Assembly: GCA_000499405.2 (NCBI GenBank) | Contig: HG738137.1 | Location: 2,914,001-2,978,000 of the forward strand | Source of the DNA: Onchocerca volvulus | Lineage: Eukaryota > Nematoda > Chromadorea > Rhabditida > Onchocercidae | DNA length: 64,000 nt | Direction of reading: 5' to 3' | Position numbers and translations under genes: made by a program | Shown here: positions 1 to 14,553 of the stretch, piece after piece | How positions within the stretch are numbered: position 1 is the first letter of the stretch | Layout of the letters: each line of letters opens with the position of its first letter | The notes under the pieces: model-generated | Databases searched by the model: none | The model's input: only the letters and a program-made list of their open reading frames with translations | Told to the model about the DNA's origin: nothing

Positions 1-446
1 TTTTAAAGAATCAGAGAATTTTTCTTGATTTGAATGATTTATTTTAAGAAGTGATGACTTTGGTTTTTTTTATTGGCATTTCTTTTTCTTGTCTTCAGTT
101 AAAAAGCTACAAATAATGTAAAAATCTGTTTTGCTTTTTCTAGTTTTTGAACATTTAGTTTTGCAGTTTCGTAAATAATGCATAAAAAATGTGAACACAG
201 TTAATGGAATAAAACATGAAAAAACGTTTTCAAGAATTTCTAATGTGTATGTTTTGAAATTTTTGTAGAGAAAAACTGAATGCTTAAAATTGATTAAGCT
301 GGAATTAAAATACTTTGATTTTATGCTTAAGAAAATCCAAATTTTCAAATAAATCAAGAAAAATTTCCTATTTCGTTTTTTGAGTTTTTGTATTGTTGCA
401 ACTGAGATTAGCAATGATTAATGACTAAAATTTTTCACTTTTTTAG
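1..446 (+). other. intron upstream of the RRM exon
   Basis: This AT-rich stretch ends in a T-rich tract and an AG at 445-446, a normal nematode 3' splice site. No coding exon was seen in it on either strand. The upstream exons of the RRM gene, including the start of this RRM, lie left of the window. Confidence 0.6.
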
Positions 447-649
447 ATTTTCTGTGCTTATCCCGGATTTACACGCTTACGATTGCATACCAGGAACGAT
501 ACAACTGTGGCATTCGTTGAATTTCGGGATGTGCGGCAGGCTACATTAGTGATGAATGCGCTACAGGGTTGTCGTATTTCAAACTCACATCGTGGTGGTA
601 TTCGAATTGAATATGCACGAAATCGAATGGGGGATGTTACTGGTCAATG
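447..649 (+). CDS. mec-8: MEC-8/RBPMS-like RNA-binding protein, second RRM exon (partial gene)
   Basis: This exon lies between a ttttttag acceptor and a gtaagt donor and reads in one frame as about 67 residues. They form the C-terminal two thirds of an RRM. They include a PGFTRLRL strand, VAFVEF (the RNP1-equivalent strand of the RBPMS class), a helix with ATLVMNALQG, and a closing IRIEYARNRMGDV strand. The family (MEC-8, couch potato, RBPMS) comprises nuclear RNA-binding proteins; MEC-8 regulates alternative splicing in nematode neurons and hypodermis. The PGFTRLRLH and RGG-IRIEYARN motifs are closest to MEC-8 as I know it, so the symbol is tentative. The first half of the protein is outside the window. 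The exon ends in phase 2 (two bases of a codon), so the next exon must supply one base. Confidence 0.82.
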
Positions 650-3600
650 GTAAGTATTTTTGCTATCTTTATGTCTATTAAATTAAGGTTTGATCATATG
701 TTGTTCACAAAAGATATCCATTTATTCTTTCTAAATTCATCCTGCTGATAGGCAACAATTTCCGCCATAGTACTGAACCAGCATTTATATCTATAATTGG
801 TGTATATTATGATAAATTAAAATTCCAAGATTAATATGCTTAGCTTCTTGAGCCTCTTTAAAGTACGTTCCATGCCCGATATCATTTCCCATGAAAAGAT
901 TTGTTGTGTTGAATGATTGGGCAATATTAATAGTTGATGATTTTATTTTCTTTTTCAATAAATTGTAAAGTCATGAAATATATCATAATTTAAATAGTAT
1001 CAGAGGGAAAGAATTCAGAAACTCTCTTTTATTTATTGAACAGTTTCAGAAGGATGGAATATCAATAAACGAATTTACTCAGGGTTTTGATCTCTTGGAT
1101 GATCTTTCAGTATGTTGTAGATTTTTACATTCTTAAATTTTTTATTTTGATAAACGTACTCACAAAGGTATAACTCATCGAAATAATTTTTCGACGAGTC
1201 GATATTTGCGTCTGCAAATTATTAATTTTTGATTTTCTCAATTTCTTTGTTATGTATTGATTCGTTCCTTCATTTCTTGTTAAGTATAAGCTTTGGAGGA
1301 TAGTTTTGAAAATCCAGAAGCAATATGATTGATCCACCGTTTGTATTCAAGGATGAATTAAATCTGATAAATATAAATTGAGTTTTGAAAGAATTTGCAT
1401 ATTTTTGAATTGAATTTCTTTTTATACACTGCAAAAATAATAATCAAAATAACTTTTCTTTCTGAAAGTATTGCTATCTTTTTCCTTATTTACATTTTGC
1501 GATGAAAGTAATTTTCATATATATTGAATTCATTGCATTGTGCTTAATTTGAATGGAATTTAATGGATCTCTCTTTTTCAAAAAAAAAGAAAGAGAACTG
1601 CAGCAGGTTTATATGAATATTAATTTGTTTATATTCTCTATTTTTCAATTCTACATATTTTTCAAATGAAGATAATATGTCTATACCCGATTCCCTTTGC
1701 ATTCTATTGAAATTCGAAATAGTAAGATAAGAAAGTTTTCGTTGCAGTATTGCGATTTTACTATAAATTGAAATTTCGAAAGTTTTTCTTAGTTGATGGG
1801 AATTATTTTGCTATTTCCTTGCATTTTTTCCGCTGCTGAAAATCTGATTAGGAAGTCACGCTTACAATTAGTGGTTGCTTAAATTGTTTCCTCTTTTTCA
1901 ACCATCAACAACGCTGGGATTCTTCGGAGTCTAAAAGTCTAGAAGTGGGTTAAAATTCGATCTGCTCAATCTTGGCTGCTAGTTTTTTTTTCCTTTCATC
2001 ATCTTGAATCTTTGTTATTCTCTTTGTTTTACACATTTCTTCAATGCAGTAATAATGGCAATAATAATTGTCATGAAATACAAAAAAAGTAGTATTACTT
2101 AATGAAGAAGATTACATTGTTGTCTTTTTATTTTGATAGCGGATTCCTTGTTGTTATCCCTATTTTTCATAAATTACATCGAAGAAATTGACCAAATGTT
2201 GTGCATTCCTTCGTTTTTTTTTGTCTTTAGAATTATTCGTATATTTCTAAATGTATTTATCTTGGTTTTCGTGTTTTTTAAATAATGAAAAATAGGTAGA
2301 AGTGAAACGAAATATGAAAATTCATAACTGCATTCAAGAATTTGTTGAATAGATTTCGCAGGGGAAGTTGAAAATCTCAATTATTTGGTTTTTTCGTAGT
2401 TCCAAGAATTTCCCAAATTTCCTGCGTGATGTCAGAAATTCTCTGGTTTGTTTTCCGGATTTTATAGAAATATAAATGAAATTTCCCTCTCTATTATTTA
2501 TTTCTCAAAAGCGCTTTATTATTGAATCCATAAAGTCATTTTGTCATTTTAGGTATGTTATTTCAAAAAACAATAAAACCATGCAATTTAGAGCTTTTAT
2601 TTTATTTTTAAATAACTTGTTCAAAAATGATCGCAAGATGAATCAGACTGGGGATACAAAGACGATTTGAAGCTTAAAGTTCTAGAAATCAATGCATATT
2701 TAAGTTGTTAAATTAGTACTGATGAAATTTTTGCCTTTTTTTTGCTTTCCATCCATTTTGGATTTTCATTTTTGACTTTAAAATGAAGCGCATAAATTCA
2801 ACTCCATGTTCACTCTATAATCAAACATAGTCATTCGTCTTCGTCTCCGTGAAGTCAAAAACCGTTATTTTGGCTATGAGCGCAATAATTCATCAATATT
2901 TTCAAAATCATCATTTGGAAATCATGCTCAACCCCATTTCATTTGAATTTTGTCTCGATTTTTTTGGATCAGATCACACTCAGTCTATTTCTTTGGATTT
3001 TATTGCTATTTTCTGTATCTTGAGAGTTTTCAATTTTTATTTATTATACTTGTATGTTTATCAGTTTTTTGCTTCACATTGTATATTGGTCTCTTTACAA
3101 AAAATTTTAACTCAGTTACCTTTTATTACGATTATTCACTGATTTTCTTTTTTTTTTTTTTATTTGTTTGAATACGGGTTCCGGCGAGTTGTTTGTGTGT
3201 TACTAATTCGAGGATTTTCAATTTATTTAAAGATCTTTCCCATGGTATTTTTGCTCAGAAATTTTTCAGCTGTATTTTTATGCGTGCTCTCATTATCAGC
3301 ATTAACATTTACCTTGGACAATAAACTGCCATTTTCAAATAATGAGTATTTGAAAAAAGAATGTATTCCGCAAATATGACATTTCCAGAGAGTAAATAAG
3401 AAACAAATTTGCAAGATTTCTTACAGATAAGAAATTTACAAGTAAGTTGGCTGATGAGCAATAAAATTGATAAATAAAGCGTCATTTTTAATGTTACCGT
3501 GATTGATATAATTTTTATAGTAATTTTTCAAACTTTTATGCACTGCAACTTTCACCATGGGTAATAGTTAAAGTGCACACTTACACAACAAGCACCTCAA

Positions 3601-5136
3601 TTTTTTTGCATTGTAATTCGATATGTTTTTTTGAAAAGAAAGAAGCAAATCTCGGGTTTTTATGTTTATGTAAGTTTTATATTTCCAAACTTTGGTTTAA
3701 GTTTCTCTCTCTCTGTTTTTTTGGTTATAAGTCATTTTTGTTATCGCAGCTTTTTGCATCTCATATTCGTATTTTAAAAATTTGCCTCATTTCTAGATTA
3801 TTTCACTGCTTAACATTCCAATTGTTAGCATAGTCACTTATTTTGAGAAAGTACCAAAATTACTAGGGTTTTTCGTGTTAGTTATCATTTTCGGGGATTT
3901 GTCGAAGTTCTGGAGTAATTTCTAATTTTCCGCTTTTCCGATAAAGTAAAAATCAAGAGCTATTAAGGTACCTAGGAATTGGAATTTTGAAATTCCTTCA
4001 TATTATCAACAAATCTGTTATTTTCTCCCACTTTTTTCTCAAATTTCAGTTTTTTCGCACACAATTCACCGCGAGCACCGTATTCAACAGTCAAATTTTT
4101 TAAGTGCATTGCTAGTTCACACTTGCTAATTTTATGTATACAATTTCTTTCACTATTTCTTCCAATATGCAGATTACTTTTTTTACCTTTGTATCTCTTT
4201 TTATTTAGCGATTCTTCTGCTTTTTTCGAAATTGCATCGGCATGTTTGTAAAAGGTGCTTATTCGTAATGCATTTGCTACGCAGATAAGGAATTCTTTGT
4301 ATTTAAATTTCTTATTTGCCGACCAAAACAATTTCGATAAGACACCTGGTTGTCGTCGTATTCGTAACTTTAATAATTTAAAAATTTTTTTTTTTTTCTT
4401 TTATGATCAACGATCTTTGCTGTTGCAGCTGCTAATGACAATAAACTGTTAGACTATTCGAAGTTTAGTTTGTTCGCATAACTTTGCATTATAATCATTT
4501 GGAATCGTTTTTTTCTTTTTTTTTTTTTGAATTTATACTTCGGCTAAGATTGATTGTAAAATTTCTGATCATTCTTTGAATTTAAATTAATTCGAAAAAT
4601 CTCCCGTTGAAATGGAAACGATTTCTTTTTTTTGCTTTTTGTCTGTATAATTTCTCCATGAGTGATTGCTTATTTGCATATAAACACCTCGTATGCATCC
4701 ATACACCGTACACATTTCAATTATTGTTATTTGCTACGAATACCACTTCACTAATTTGTTTGTGAAATTTATGTATTCTTTTTCAAATTTTATTCCTTTC
4801 TCAAGTTTTATATTAATTTATTTGATTTATTACAATTTATCAAGCAATTTAAGCAGGATTTACTCTTTTTTTTTGAATTTTTTGGATTGAACATTTCTTT
4901 TTTTGTGCAGTAATTATACTTTTTTGAATCTCACTTTGTGTGCCGTACATTCAACAATATTTCTTTTTTTGCATCAATATTTATACGCGCATATATATAC
5001 ACATACACATACATATCACCGTTCTTGATCATAAATTTGTCCACCGAATACACTTATTTATAGAAAACTAGCTGGACTTGGCCACGCTTTTAGTCCATAT
5101 AAATGAAAATGTAAATGTTTTTTCGTTCAAAATTTT

Positions 5137-5468
5137 AAATCTCCGAAAGTTCTCAAACACGCTGCCATTCGAATGCAATGTTATATCAAAGTATCAAATC
5201 AATCGGTGAAGAACTTGAAACGTTGTGTAAAAAGAAACAGTGCAGAAAGTAGGCGTAGTCAACGAATTCAGTTCACTCACTAACTTTTACCTGTTACCAT
5301 GTGACAGTAAAGAAAAAAAAAAAGGTACATATATCCATATAGAAACACGGGTCTATCCGAATTCAGTCTTGTATCAAAATTTCAAATCAATCGATGAAGA
5401 ACTTGGAAAGTTGTGTGGAAATGATCAATAACATAAAAATGTAAAATATTTTTATTTTTATAGATAAG
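5137..5468 (+). repeat. interspersed repeat, two adjacent diverged copies
   Basis: Copy one (about 5137-5245) and copy two (about 5345-5468) share the block 'atatcaaa..ttcaaatcaatcg.tgaagaactt' followed by 'gttgtgt'. A third copy lies at 20094-20228. Copies two and three end alike in 'atatttttattt..atagataa'. An AT-rich tail with a GATA-like end recalls the 3' ends of RTE-type non-LTR retroelements or SINEs derived from them. No coding domain is visible, so the class is a guess. Confidence 0.55.
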
Positions 5469-7083
5469 GAATAAAAGTGGGAGAAAAAAAAAATAAATTT
5501 TTGAAGCTAGTAATATGAATATCTTGTAAATTCATATACATTACAACTTATTTGCCTTCATTTTGTTCATTCTGAAACTGTTGAAAGTTCTTAAGATTGT
5601 CATTGATGGCATGTTATATTACGCAAAAAGTACTGCAGAATGAGATATTCCCTCTAGTCTGTCGAAAAAATAATTTGCTAAAATATAAAGTATCTTTTAT
5701 TATTTTGTAGGTTTTAAGATGTTTCTTTTGATTTTATCACTTCAAATTCCAACAATAGAAAGTGTTAAAAGTGATCGTCGTAATTTTTAATCAAAATCAA
5801 TAAATTGTGAATTCTAAGAGCAACTAATAATGGAAATTTGATATACTATTAAGTTATTTGTCTAAACTAGTAAACATCAGAAATGAAATATTTATTACTA
5901 CAAATACTTTTAATCGTGCCCCTGAATTCCTGCATAATTCATAATTACGAAAAATATAATGTGAGTCTGTTTAAGTTATACTTTAATTAATTTATAGATT
6001 TAATATGCCTTTAACTTATTCATTACATTCAATAACTCTGGCATATCAAAAATCATTGCATTCGGAATTTCAAAGTTTCCATTTGATCTATCCAATATGA
6101 ATCAAAAAAATCTCTTAAAACTAAACAAAATGAATCCAGAGTTTGTATTAGCAATTGAAAAAGGTCAAAACCCCACAGTTCATTTGCTATATCCAGTGTT
6201 GTAGGATACGAATTATTCTCAAATGCAAACTGATATTGTAACGGCAAAATTGAAATTAATTGATTTTCTGAATTAATTTGAATTCAAATTTCAGTAGAAA
6301 CAGTTGCAGCCTTTATTTCTGTTTTACCTCAATAATCTTGTTTATTTCATAGTAAGGAAGCTGTTCTACCAATTTGATGCTTATCGATGAATGTTTCCAT
6401 TAACACGGCGATCCTTTCAAATTATTTCAAATCCTGAAAATTTTTGGTGCTAAGTTGAGTTCTTATGAGTGTTATCGCTTTTAAAGAGGATTTTTTTTTT
6501 TTAAATTCATTTAAATCGACTTTTTCAATTAAACAATATTAGAATTTGTTGCCTGAATTGATCAATATTTTTTTAGAAGAATGTTTTAGACTAACTTTTG
6601 CAAAAAATAGAAGATTATGAAGTTTGTCTTGTTGAGGTAGCTATATCACATGAAATTATTCTTATTTAGATGATAAAATTTTCTAAAAATAAAATAAAGA
6701 AGCAAAAATTATTCATGTGGAAAGTTGTTCATTGTTGAAGATGACAGCGATCGAAATTGCTTTACTCAAATTGATTCAATATTGTCCTCCTCGTTTCATT
6801 TTATACCAATCACATATAATCATCTCTCACAACAAATTTATATTTGGAAAATGAAATTCTGCTCCCAAAAATATATTTTCATCAATATTTTTAGAAAAAT
6901 TCAAATTGCAGCGAGTTTAGAAAACCTAAATTTCTCAGCAAAAAAAACTTCCAATTGTCGAACGAGTAAATGTGTGTAAATGAAAATGGTAAAGAATAAT
7001 TGCAAAAAAAGAAAAGAAACAATAAAGTAACGAAAAAGCAAAATTTTGAATTCCAACTTTTTAATTTCAATTTTTTATTGCAG

Positions 7084-7185
7084 CTTAACTTTCAAACATG
7101 TTTTTATCGTAATTTTATAATTATTTGATCTAATTTTTCGAAATTTTGGGTATTTTTAAAATTACGATACATTCTGAAAGTTAAA
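7084..7185. repeat. imperfect inverted repeat, MITE-like
   Basis: The left arm (7084-7120), with core 'ttaactttcaaacatg...atcgtaatttta', is mirrored by the right arm (7156-7185), 'ttaaaattacgata...ctgaaagttaaa'. The arms are about 30 bases with a few mismatches and a 35-base loop. It could be a decayed small transposon or simply a foldable AT-rich segment. Confidence 0.45.
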
Positions 7186-10100
7186 ATTTCGAGGTTTCCT
7201 GGGTAGTTCGATTTTTACACGATTTTGAATGAACGGAAAGAAGTAAAAAAATATATTGATGCATGATTAATGATTCTACAAAAATTTTTTTTTCCTCGCT
7301 TATTTTGTCCTTCTCTGCTTTGGGAATAGTTCAAAACAATAATTTTATAGTGGAATATTCGAAAAAATTTCCAAAATGCTCGATTAGAACTAGAAATTTT
7401 CCCACAGAACAGATAATGAAATTTAATCGTTAGTGCACTATAAATGAATATAGAATCTCAATGAATTTTTCAAGATTTACGATTTCATTCGATAGCATTT
7501 TCACTGTCCATTTTCGAAAATTTATCATTTCTGCTGGTAGTGATTACTACAGATAAGTGTGTATAATTGATGTAACACAAAATGAATACTTTCAACAGGT
7601 TTTAAAAGATTTACTGAATGAATTAGCAAGAAATTTGATTTTAATAATTATTGAGAATAAGAAAGAATTGAAGAAATCAGAATCTGATCTCCTTTGCATC
7701 ACTGTAATTTCAAATCTCTCGTTCAAAAAATACAGAGATTGAATTTAAAGATCAAAAATCGGTTGTTTTAATCAGTAGATTTGGATACGGCAAAAATGTT
7801 AATCATATACGGAACCTTTTTCTGAAGAGACTAAATTCTGATATTTCAAAGATAAAGTAAATATATTGAATGCCCAAATCTCTTACAATTCGTCAATGTA
7901 GCAGAAAATTAAATAATTTGTTACAATAAAATCAAAATATAGTTTGAAAATATTATTTTTTTTTTTTTTTATTAGTAGAAATTCTGAGAAAAAAATCAAA
8001 ATAAAACCAATAGTTTTTTTTTTTTTTGTTTACATACAATCCTCTCTCTAGTGATATGGTTTTCAATTTTAAAATGATTTCATTTGTAAGCAGAAATTTA
8101 ATGTTTGTAAATTCAACATCATAGTAAAAAGTTGAAGAACAAGTTTTGATATCTAAATTTTTCGGTGAAATTATAGATAGCATTATAATTAGTGATTATT
8201 CTGATTAGCATTGTAATTAGTGAATTAATTAGTGATTTTTTGGAAGTAGAAAAGCTTCAAAATTCAAAAATTTAAGCAAAATCATTGCACTAATCGCGTC
8301 TATTGATAACGACTTTGATAAATATAGTTACACATAATGCCGAATGTTCAAATTCGATTCCGGAAAACCAAAGAAGATGCCGCGTAATAAATCATTTATC
8401 GCATAAATCGAACTATTTTTTGAGAATTTGTTTTAAGAATTTTCTGTAAAATTTTTCTCACAAATTTAATTCTTCAGTTTTTTTTTTCCGATAGCATGAA
8501 TTTTGATTTCAAAGCATTATATAATTCATTTTTGGGACTGCGACTTATTTTTCAGATTTATCATTATTTTTAAACTGAAATCATTCCATAATTAACAGAT
8601 ATGAAAAAAAGTGACAATTTTTCACTTACCACAAATTATCTGAATAATAATTAAAATATAGAGTCGAAAAGTTGAATTCTTATTTTATGCCCTTCATTAT
8701 TTCATTTCATATTTTACATTTGAAATTCAATTTTTTTTTTTTTTTTTTTTTTTTAGAATTCAGAAATGTAAATAACATTTATCATAGAGGAAATAAATTT
8801 CAATATATCAATATTTAAGCTCTTCGAAATCAAATTATTCCATTTTTTGTTTTGCTTGTAAATTGTAACGAATCATTTTGCATTAATTAATGTATTTGTT
8901 TTCAATTTCCTTCGTTCACTTTCGGCTCTTCATTTTGCTTATTAAAAATATTTCATTTCTTCATCAGTCATACTTGATAATACACTTGACCAATTGGCGA
9001 ATCAAGAAGATGAAACTTAATCTCTTACCTCATCTTAAAATGATACCAAAAATAATTCTTTACCAAATGAAACAAACATTTGCAACGCAAATCTTCTTTT
9101 CTATTAAATTTTTTCTTCAAATTAATGAGTAATTATTGATTTTTGTGAATTAATTTTTTTTTTCGCTTTCATTAATTATCTACGAGTAATTTTTGCTGCC
9201 ATCTGATTCTAGCATTTTTTGGCAAATCTTTGTTTTTGTATCTTATTCCACTTGTTTGTTTTGATATTTGTTTACATATTCTCATGCGTAATTTACGAAG
9301 GAATTACGTCCTTTTCGATGTCTACATCAATTAGCAGTCATTTTGTTTGTTGTTTAATTTGTTCATTTTGATCGTTAATTTCCTGGTAAATATTCGACAT
9401 TTTTTGCTCCTAGCTTATTGATTTTATCGATTTTATATATTAGGCATGCCATCGTCCCTATAAAGATCAACACTTGGCTTAATATAAAAGGCCAAGAACA
9501 GTGCTGTATTTTAGCAAACATCTTTCATCTTCATCAGGATGAAATCAGGATATCGTGGATTATTTCCTATTTCTCAGACAATTTCAAAAAATTCCTTCAA
9601 AATGTTATTCTTTTATTAAAAGTAATTTGAATAAATCCTAAGATAATACTGTTTCAAATTAATTCTTTGAGAATTTCCCAAGCAATAGCTATTCCAATAA
9701 TTAATTTTCCCAACGATTCTATTCATTACAACATAAATTCAAATCCATTTACTTTTTCCTTAATAAATGCTTATTCAACAGTTAGTTCAAATCATAATCT
9801 TATTTAGAGATTTCTGTCTTCAGTAGAAAAAAAAAAATTAATGATGAAATCAAAAAAAAAGATCATAATACATCAGAAAATTCCACAAAATTCAGGCTAA
9901 AAATTTACTTTCTTACCGATTCCAAAATCTTTGCATGCAATCATCAAACGTTGAGATGAGTTGCAGTCTATGCCATTAATTGATTTCAAAGTCTTTTTTT
10001 CTTCTATTCTAATTGACAGAAACTTCAACATTGTTCATCTCATTACTTTTAAATTTGACTAGTCCAATGCTCTATTTCCTCTCAGTGCAAGTTAAATCAA

Positions 10101-10463
10101 AGTTAAATCGACTTTTTCATTTCAAATGAAAAAATCGCGACTGCTACAGTTGACAATACTCTCTGTTAGCGACAAGTTGGATTTTTTCAATACTCAAATA
10201 AAGTTTGTAGTTTTAAATTTCTCCCTTATTTACATCAATCATAATTACAGAGTCTTCGTGACTTTTTAAATATTTCTTCAATTTTCTTTTGCTTATCAAT
10301 GCCAAGTATTAATTTCATGTTTGCAGTAAGTAATTCTTTATTCTTTTGTTGATACTATTTTAATAAAGAAAAAAAAAAACAATTCATTCTTTTATTTTCA
10401 CTTCTCATTTCTGCTATAATTCCATTTGATGTATAAGAATGACGAAAATTTTCGATGTTACAG

Positions 10464-10578
10464 CGATCGATCGCAAAGTTCGACTGATTCAGGTGGAGAG
10501 GGAACGTACCTGTGCTTAGACAAAAATGATCCTTCTAAATTCCCTGCAACTTCATGTTCTTATTATTTCATGGAATGA
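10464..10578 (+). CDS. mec-8: candidate last exon of the RRM gene
   Basis: An acceptor 'gatgttacag' is followed by a frame that takes the two left-over bases of the 447-649 exon and stays open for 38 codons to a TGA at 10576-10578. The peptide begins DRSQSSTDSGGEG, a hydrophilic Ser/Gly-rich tail such as often follows a last RRM. In DNA this AT-rich a chance frame of this length is uncommon but not rare. The intron would be 9.8 kb. A donor-like gtacct at 10505 means the exon could also be internal and shorter. I have no homology evidence for this tail. Confidence 0.4.
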
Positions 10579-13075
10579 ATATTCACTTAATGAATGAATT
10601 TTTCGTTCGATTCACTAATTCTTTGTTTTTACAATAGTATTCTCCAATTCATTCCCATTAAGTTTCACGATTCTATTCATTTATGATATTCAAAGAAACA
10701 AATTTATCTAATTACATGTCGGCAACAGATCTTCGCTTTTCCATCCACCATTTAATGCAAATTGATTTTTGCTATTAAGAATAAAGGATAAGAGCAAAAT
10801 GATAATGATGAAGAAGTACGAGAAGCAACAATTATTTTTATTCGATATACTGTTAAGAGACATTTCTCAGATGTTTCCTCAGAAGCCATTAAATGATTCT
10901 TCATTCCATTGCTCAGTTCAGAAAGACTCATTCTGAATCCTACAAATATGGCATCTTTTCTTTTTCTAAAGAATCTGAAGTCTAATAGAAGCAATATTCA
11001 TTACAAAAATTTTCATTTTCGATTGCCTTTTTTTCTTTTTCATATATTATGATTTTTTTTTTTTGGTTGAATGATTTGTTAAATTCTTATTATCTCATTT
11101 TCGGCTTTATTGCAAACAACTCTCGGAACAATACTTAATCTACGTTAGAATATATTGCAATATATTTTTGAATTTAGTTTTTTCTTTTTTTTTTAAATCT
11201 GTTTATGTTATTTCATAAAGAATAATCCTATTGATCTTCAAGCTTATTATGCTTATTTTCTAAGCTTGAAATAGCGTTCTAGACAGCAGCAGATCAATTA
11301 AATTTTATAAATTATAGACTATTATAAAAAAATCAATCAATTCCTAGTATTTAATCAAATTATTCAAGAGAGTACTTCATTTCTTTTTATTTTTCCTCGG
11401 TTATTTGAAAAAATCTGTCAATATTTCGTCGATTTTTCATCCAGATAATATAATGTAAATTTTTCATGAATATCAATAACATCTGTGCGAATGTTACTGA
11501 ACACTTTAACATTGAATTTCAACAAGAAATATATAAGACATTTGCAAAAAAAAAAAAGAAAAAAATGATCTCATATATGTATATATATATAATTCGTTTG
11601 AATTTTTTGTATTGTCTTGGAAAAAATCTTATAGCATTTATATTTGCATTCATTATTTATCAATCAAATTTTCTGAAGAATAAAAAGCATTTCAGCCTAT
11701 GTTCATGTTCATTAGAAATCTTTTCTTCGGAAAAAAAGAAAAGAAACTCGCAATTTACACTAATTTAAAACTCATCGTACTTCTGATAGAAAAGTAATAA
11801 TGTTATTTAATGCTTTTTTTCAAGATGAAAAATTTGTCCTTCATAGTTCTTCAGATGGAAAAAAGTTGGTTCTCTACTGAGGAGAGCAAATAAATTAGTT
11901 TCTGAAAAGAATTTTACAGTAGACGATCTAGTCTAAATTAATTTCAAGCAATGAATTTCAGATTCCTTTCTTGTTCTTTTAAATATTTTTCCTCTGTTGG
12001 TAAATTTCGCTTTTCCTCATTTTATTCTCGATAAAAAAGAAACTTTTCTTATATATAAAAGATGCATGATACTTTTGTTATTTTCTTGGCTTATTAATTT
12101 TGAAATAAATATTTGAATTTGATTATTTCTATAGTTCTTTATTTTAATAATTCCAAATGCTTAATTTCATTGAGCCATGTTTGTGTTATAAAAATCAATT
12201 GAAATATTAAGAAGATGGTATGGTACCACGCCTTAGCAGAACCTTTTATTTTATACAGTAGCTTCGATTCATCCTGAAATATATATGATACCATATTCTG
12301 GAATGTAAATTTTTTGAATTCTACTCTTCAAATTACTTCTAGCTTGCTTCACGATTTAAGTTTAAGCATTGGAATTCCGAAATTTCCTGTCGGAAAAATC
12401 TGCTGAATCAAGAGATTGGTATTAAAACTTGATTTTTTTTTTCAATTGCATACAAATCATGATTAACCATGAAAAACTCATAGATATATATAGTTGTAAT
12501 ATACGGTAATGCCTTTACTTATACCGTAACGCCATTATATACCCTTATATCAAACACGATATATAAGTATACGGTACATATGTATACTTAATAGATTATA
12601 AATAAATTATGAGTAAGCCATGATGTCAATGATGTCATTGAATGATATCAGTGTAATGATATAATGTTAGTAATGAAATACTCATAAGTAGTAGTATTTG
12701 TGTAATTACAATTTCATGTTAGCTGAAAGCACTACTCTTTCATTTATTCTTTTTCACTTGAAAGATAAGTAATTGAAATTTTCGTTCTTTTTCTATCTTT
12801 AAGTTTATCGCAAACAAATTTTCGCAATGTCATTTATGCTAAAATATTTTTAGTTTTCTTGAAAAATATCCCTTAAGAATTAAAAATGAGCAAATTGAAG
12901 AAATTTTAACTATTCCCAATTTTCTTCCTGAACAGAACATAAATTTGGAATAAGCTTGAAGATAGAGGAAGAATCAAAATTTCAGGAATTTCAAGAATTT
13001 CCCGTCGAGATAGGTTGAAATAAAACAAGGCCATTAAATTTAATCATTCTAAGGTATATCATCGAGATTTTAATG

Positions 13076-13179
13076 ACACTTTAAATTGCAAGTTTGCTTG
13101 AAATTAATGGCACATTATTTTTTGAAAACACTTTAAATTGCAAGTTTGCTTGAAATTAATGGTATATTATTTTTTGAAA
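13076..13179 (+). repeat. 52-bp tandem duplication
   Basis: The unit starting 'acactttaaattgcaagttt' occurs at 13076 and again at 13128. The two copies differ at very few positions, so the duplication is recent. Confidence 0.85.
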
Positions 13180-14401
13180 AAGGAAAAAAAAGTGATTTAC
13201 ATTAACAATTTTGATTATACATTAATTGCTATTGAAAATGAGTCATTTATGTTTGACTGATCCTTAGTTTGAATTTGTTTTCAACTTATTCATCTATTCG
13301 TTTACCAATTAATTGTCCATCACATCATCAAAATTTCTTTCAATAAATGAGCAAAACAAAAAGCATAAGAAATAAATGAGTTTCCTTAAATAGCATTATT
13401 AGTATATTAGATAATTAATTTCATATTTTCATTCTAAAAGTCCTTTTCGAAATTTGATTTAGCAAAATTTAATTTTGAGAAATTCAACATTATTCTAAAG
13501 GAATAACTTTTGAATGCAATGTAGTCGAACTTTACTGCTACAGAATTATAGAAATTCTGTAAATCTCTTATAAATTCATTATATTAAGATGCAAGCATAA
13601 ATTATACTAGCATTATTATACATTATTATACGATTAAAATTATTATCAATTATGCTAGCACTTTTGCAACATTCTTTTTTTCGGTGCAAACTTTCGTTTG
13701 CAATCAAAAATTGAACCAACATTGCTTATCCGTTAGCGAATTCTGAAATTAGATTGGATTGTGATTAGAAGGTGAAGAAAACCAAATCGATGCAACAGAA
13801 TATGCGAATTTACCGTAGCGAAATTGTTTTTTCTTTATTTTCTAATCCAGAAATTGAATAACTTAACGTTTTTTATTAAATTATCAATTCGCATAGGAAA
13901 ATAAGAAGTTTCTTCTGCTCTTATCTAATGTAGAAATCGATAAAATTAGCAGAAGTAGAGGCTAACTGATGATAATTGCAATTAATTATTTTCATGTCAC
14001 GTCACTGCTTATACCTAATTGTTCAACGGACTGTCGCCTCGCTACTTTGCAATTTCATTCATTTTGCTTTTATCGCTCTTTGATAAGAAATATAATTGTG
14101 ATAATGAAATGATACTGCTCGTGATATAACCTTAGAATACAATAACGTATATTGTATTATTCTGACCTTTTAAGGTCATTTTGATTTCAAGTCTCGTTAA
14201 GTCGAGACATTACTCTCGCAAAATAATGCTTTTTGCTCTTTTATTTTATTTATCACTTCAATTAATTTGAGCTTTTGTAGTTCATATAATAAACAATGAA
14301 TTTATTGAACATCATAGGGTAACAGATAGTGATAACGATGATAATGACTGTTTAATCATAACAAAAGTCAGTGTTTGCTTGATCAATTATCTTGATAACA
14401 A

Positions 14402-14553
<152 letters not shown>

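Larger units (their letters stand above)
650..10463 (+). other. long intron of the RRM gene, or intergenic DNA
   Basis: No recognisable coding exon was found in about 9.8 kb. It contains poly-T and poly-A runs (for example 8733-8754), a retroelement-like repeat at 5137-5468 and an inverted repeat at 7084-7185. Open frames here are short and low-complexity and lack codon character. If the exon at 10464 belongs to the RRM gene, this is its last intron. Confidence 0.5.

Noticed and set aside
10752..10994. 80-residue minus-strand ORF
   Set aside because: No family resemblance and low-complexity composition; probably chance.
14186..14210. Small inverted repeat gtctcg...cgagac
   Set aside because: Six-base arms are common by chance in a window of this size.
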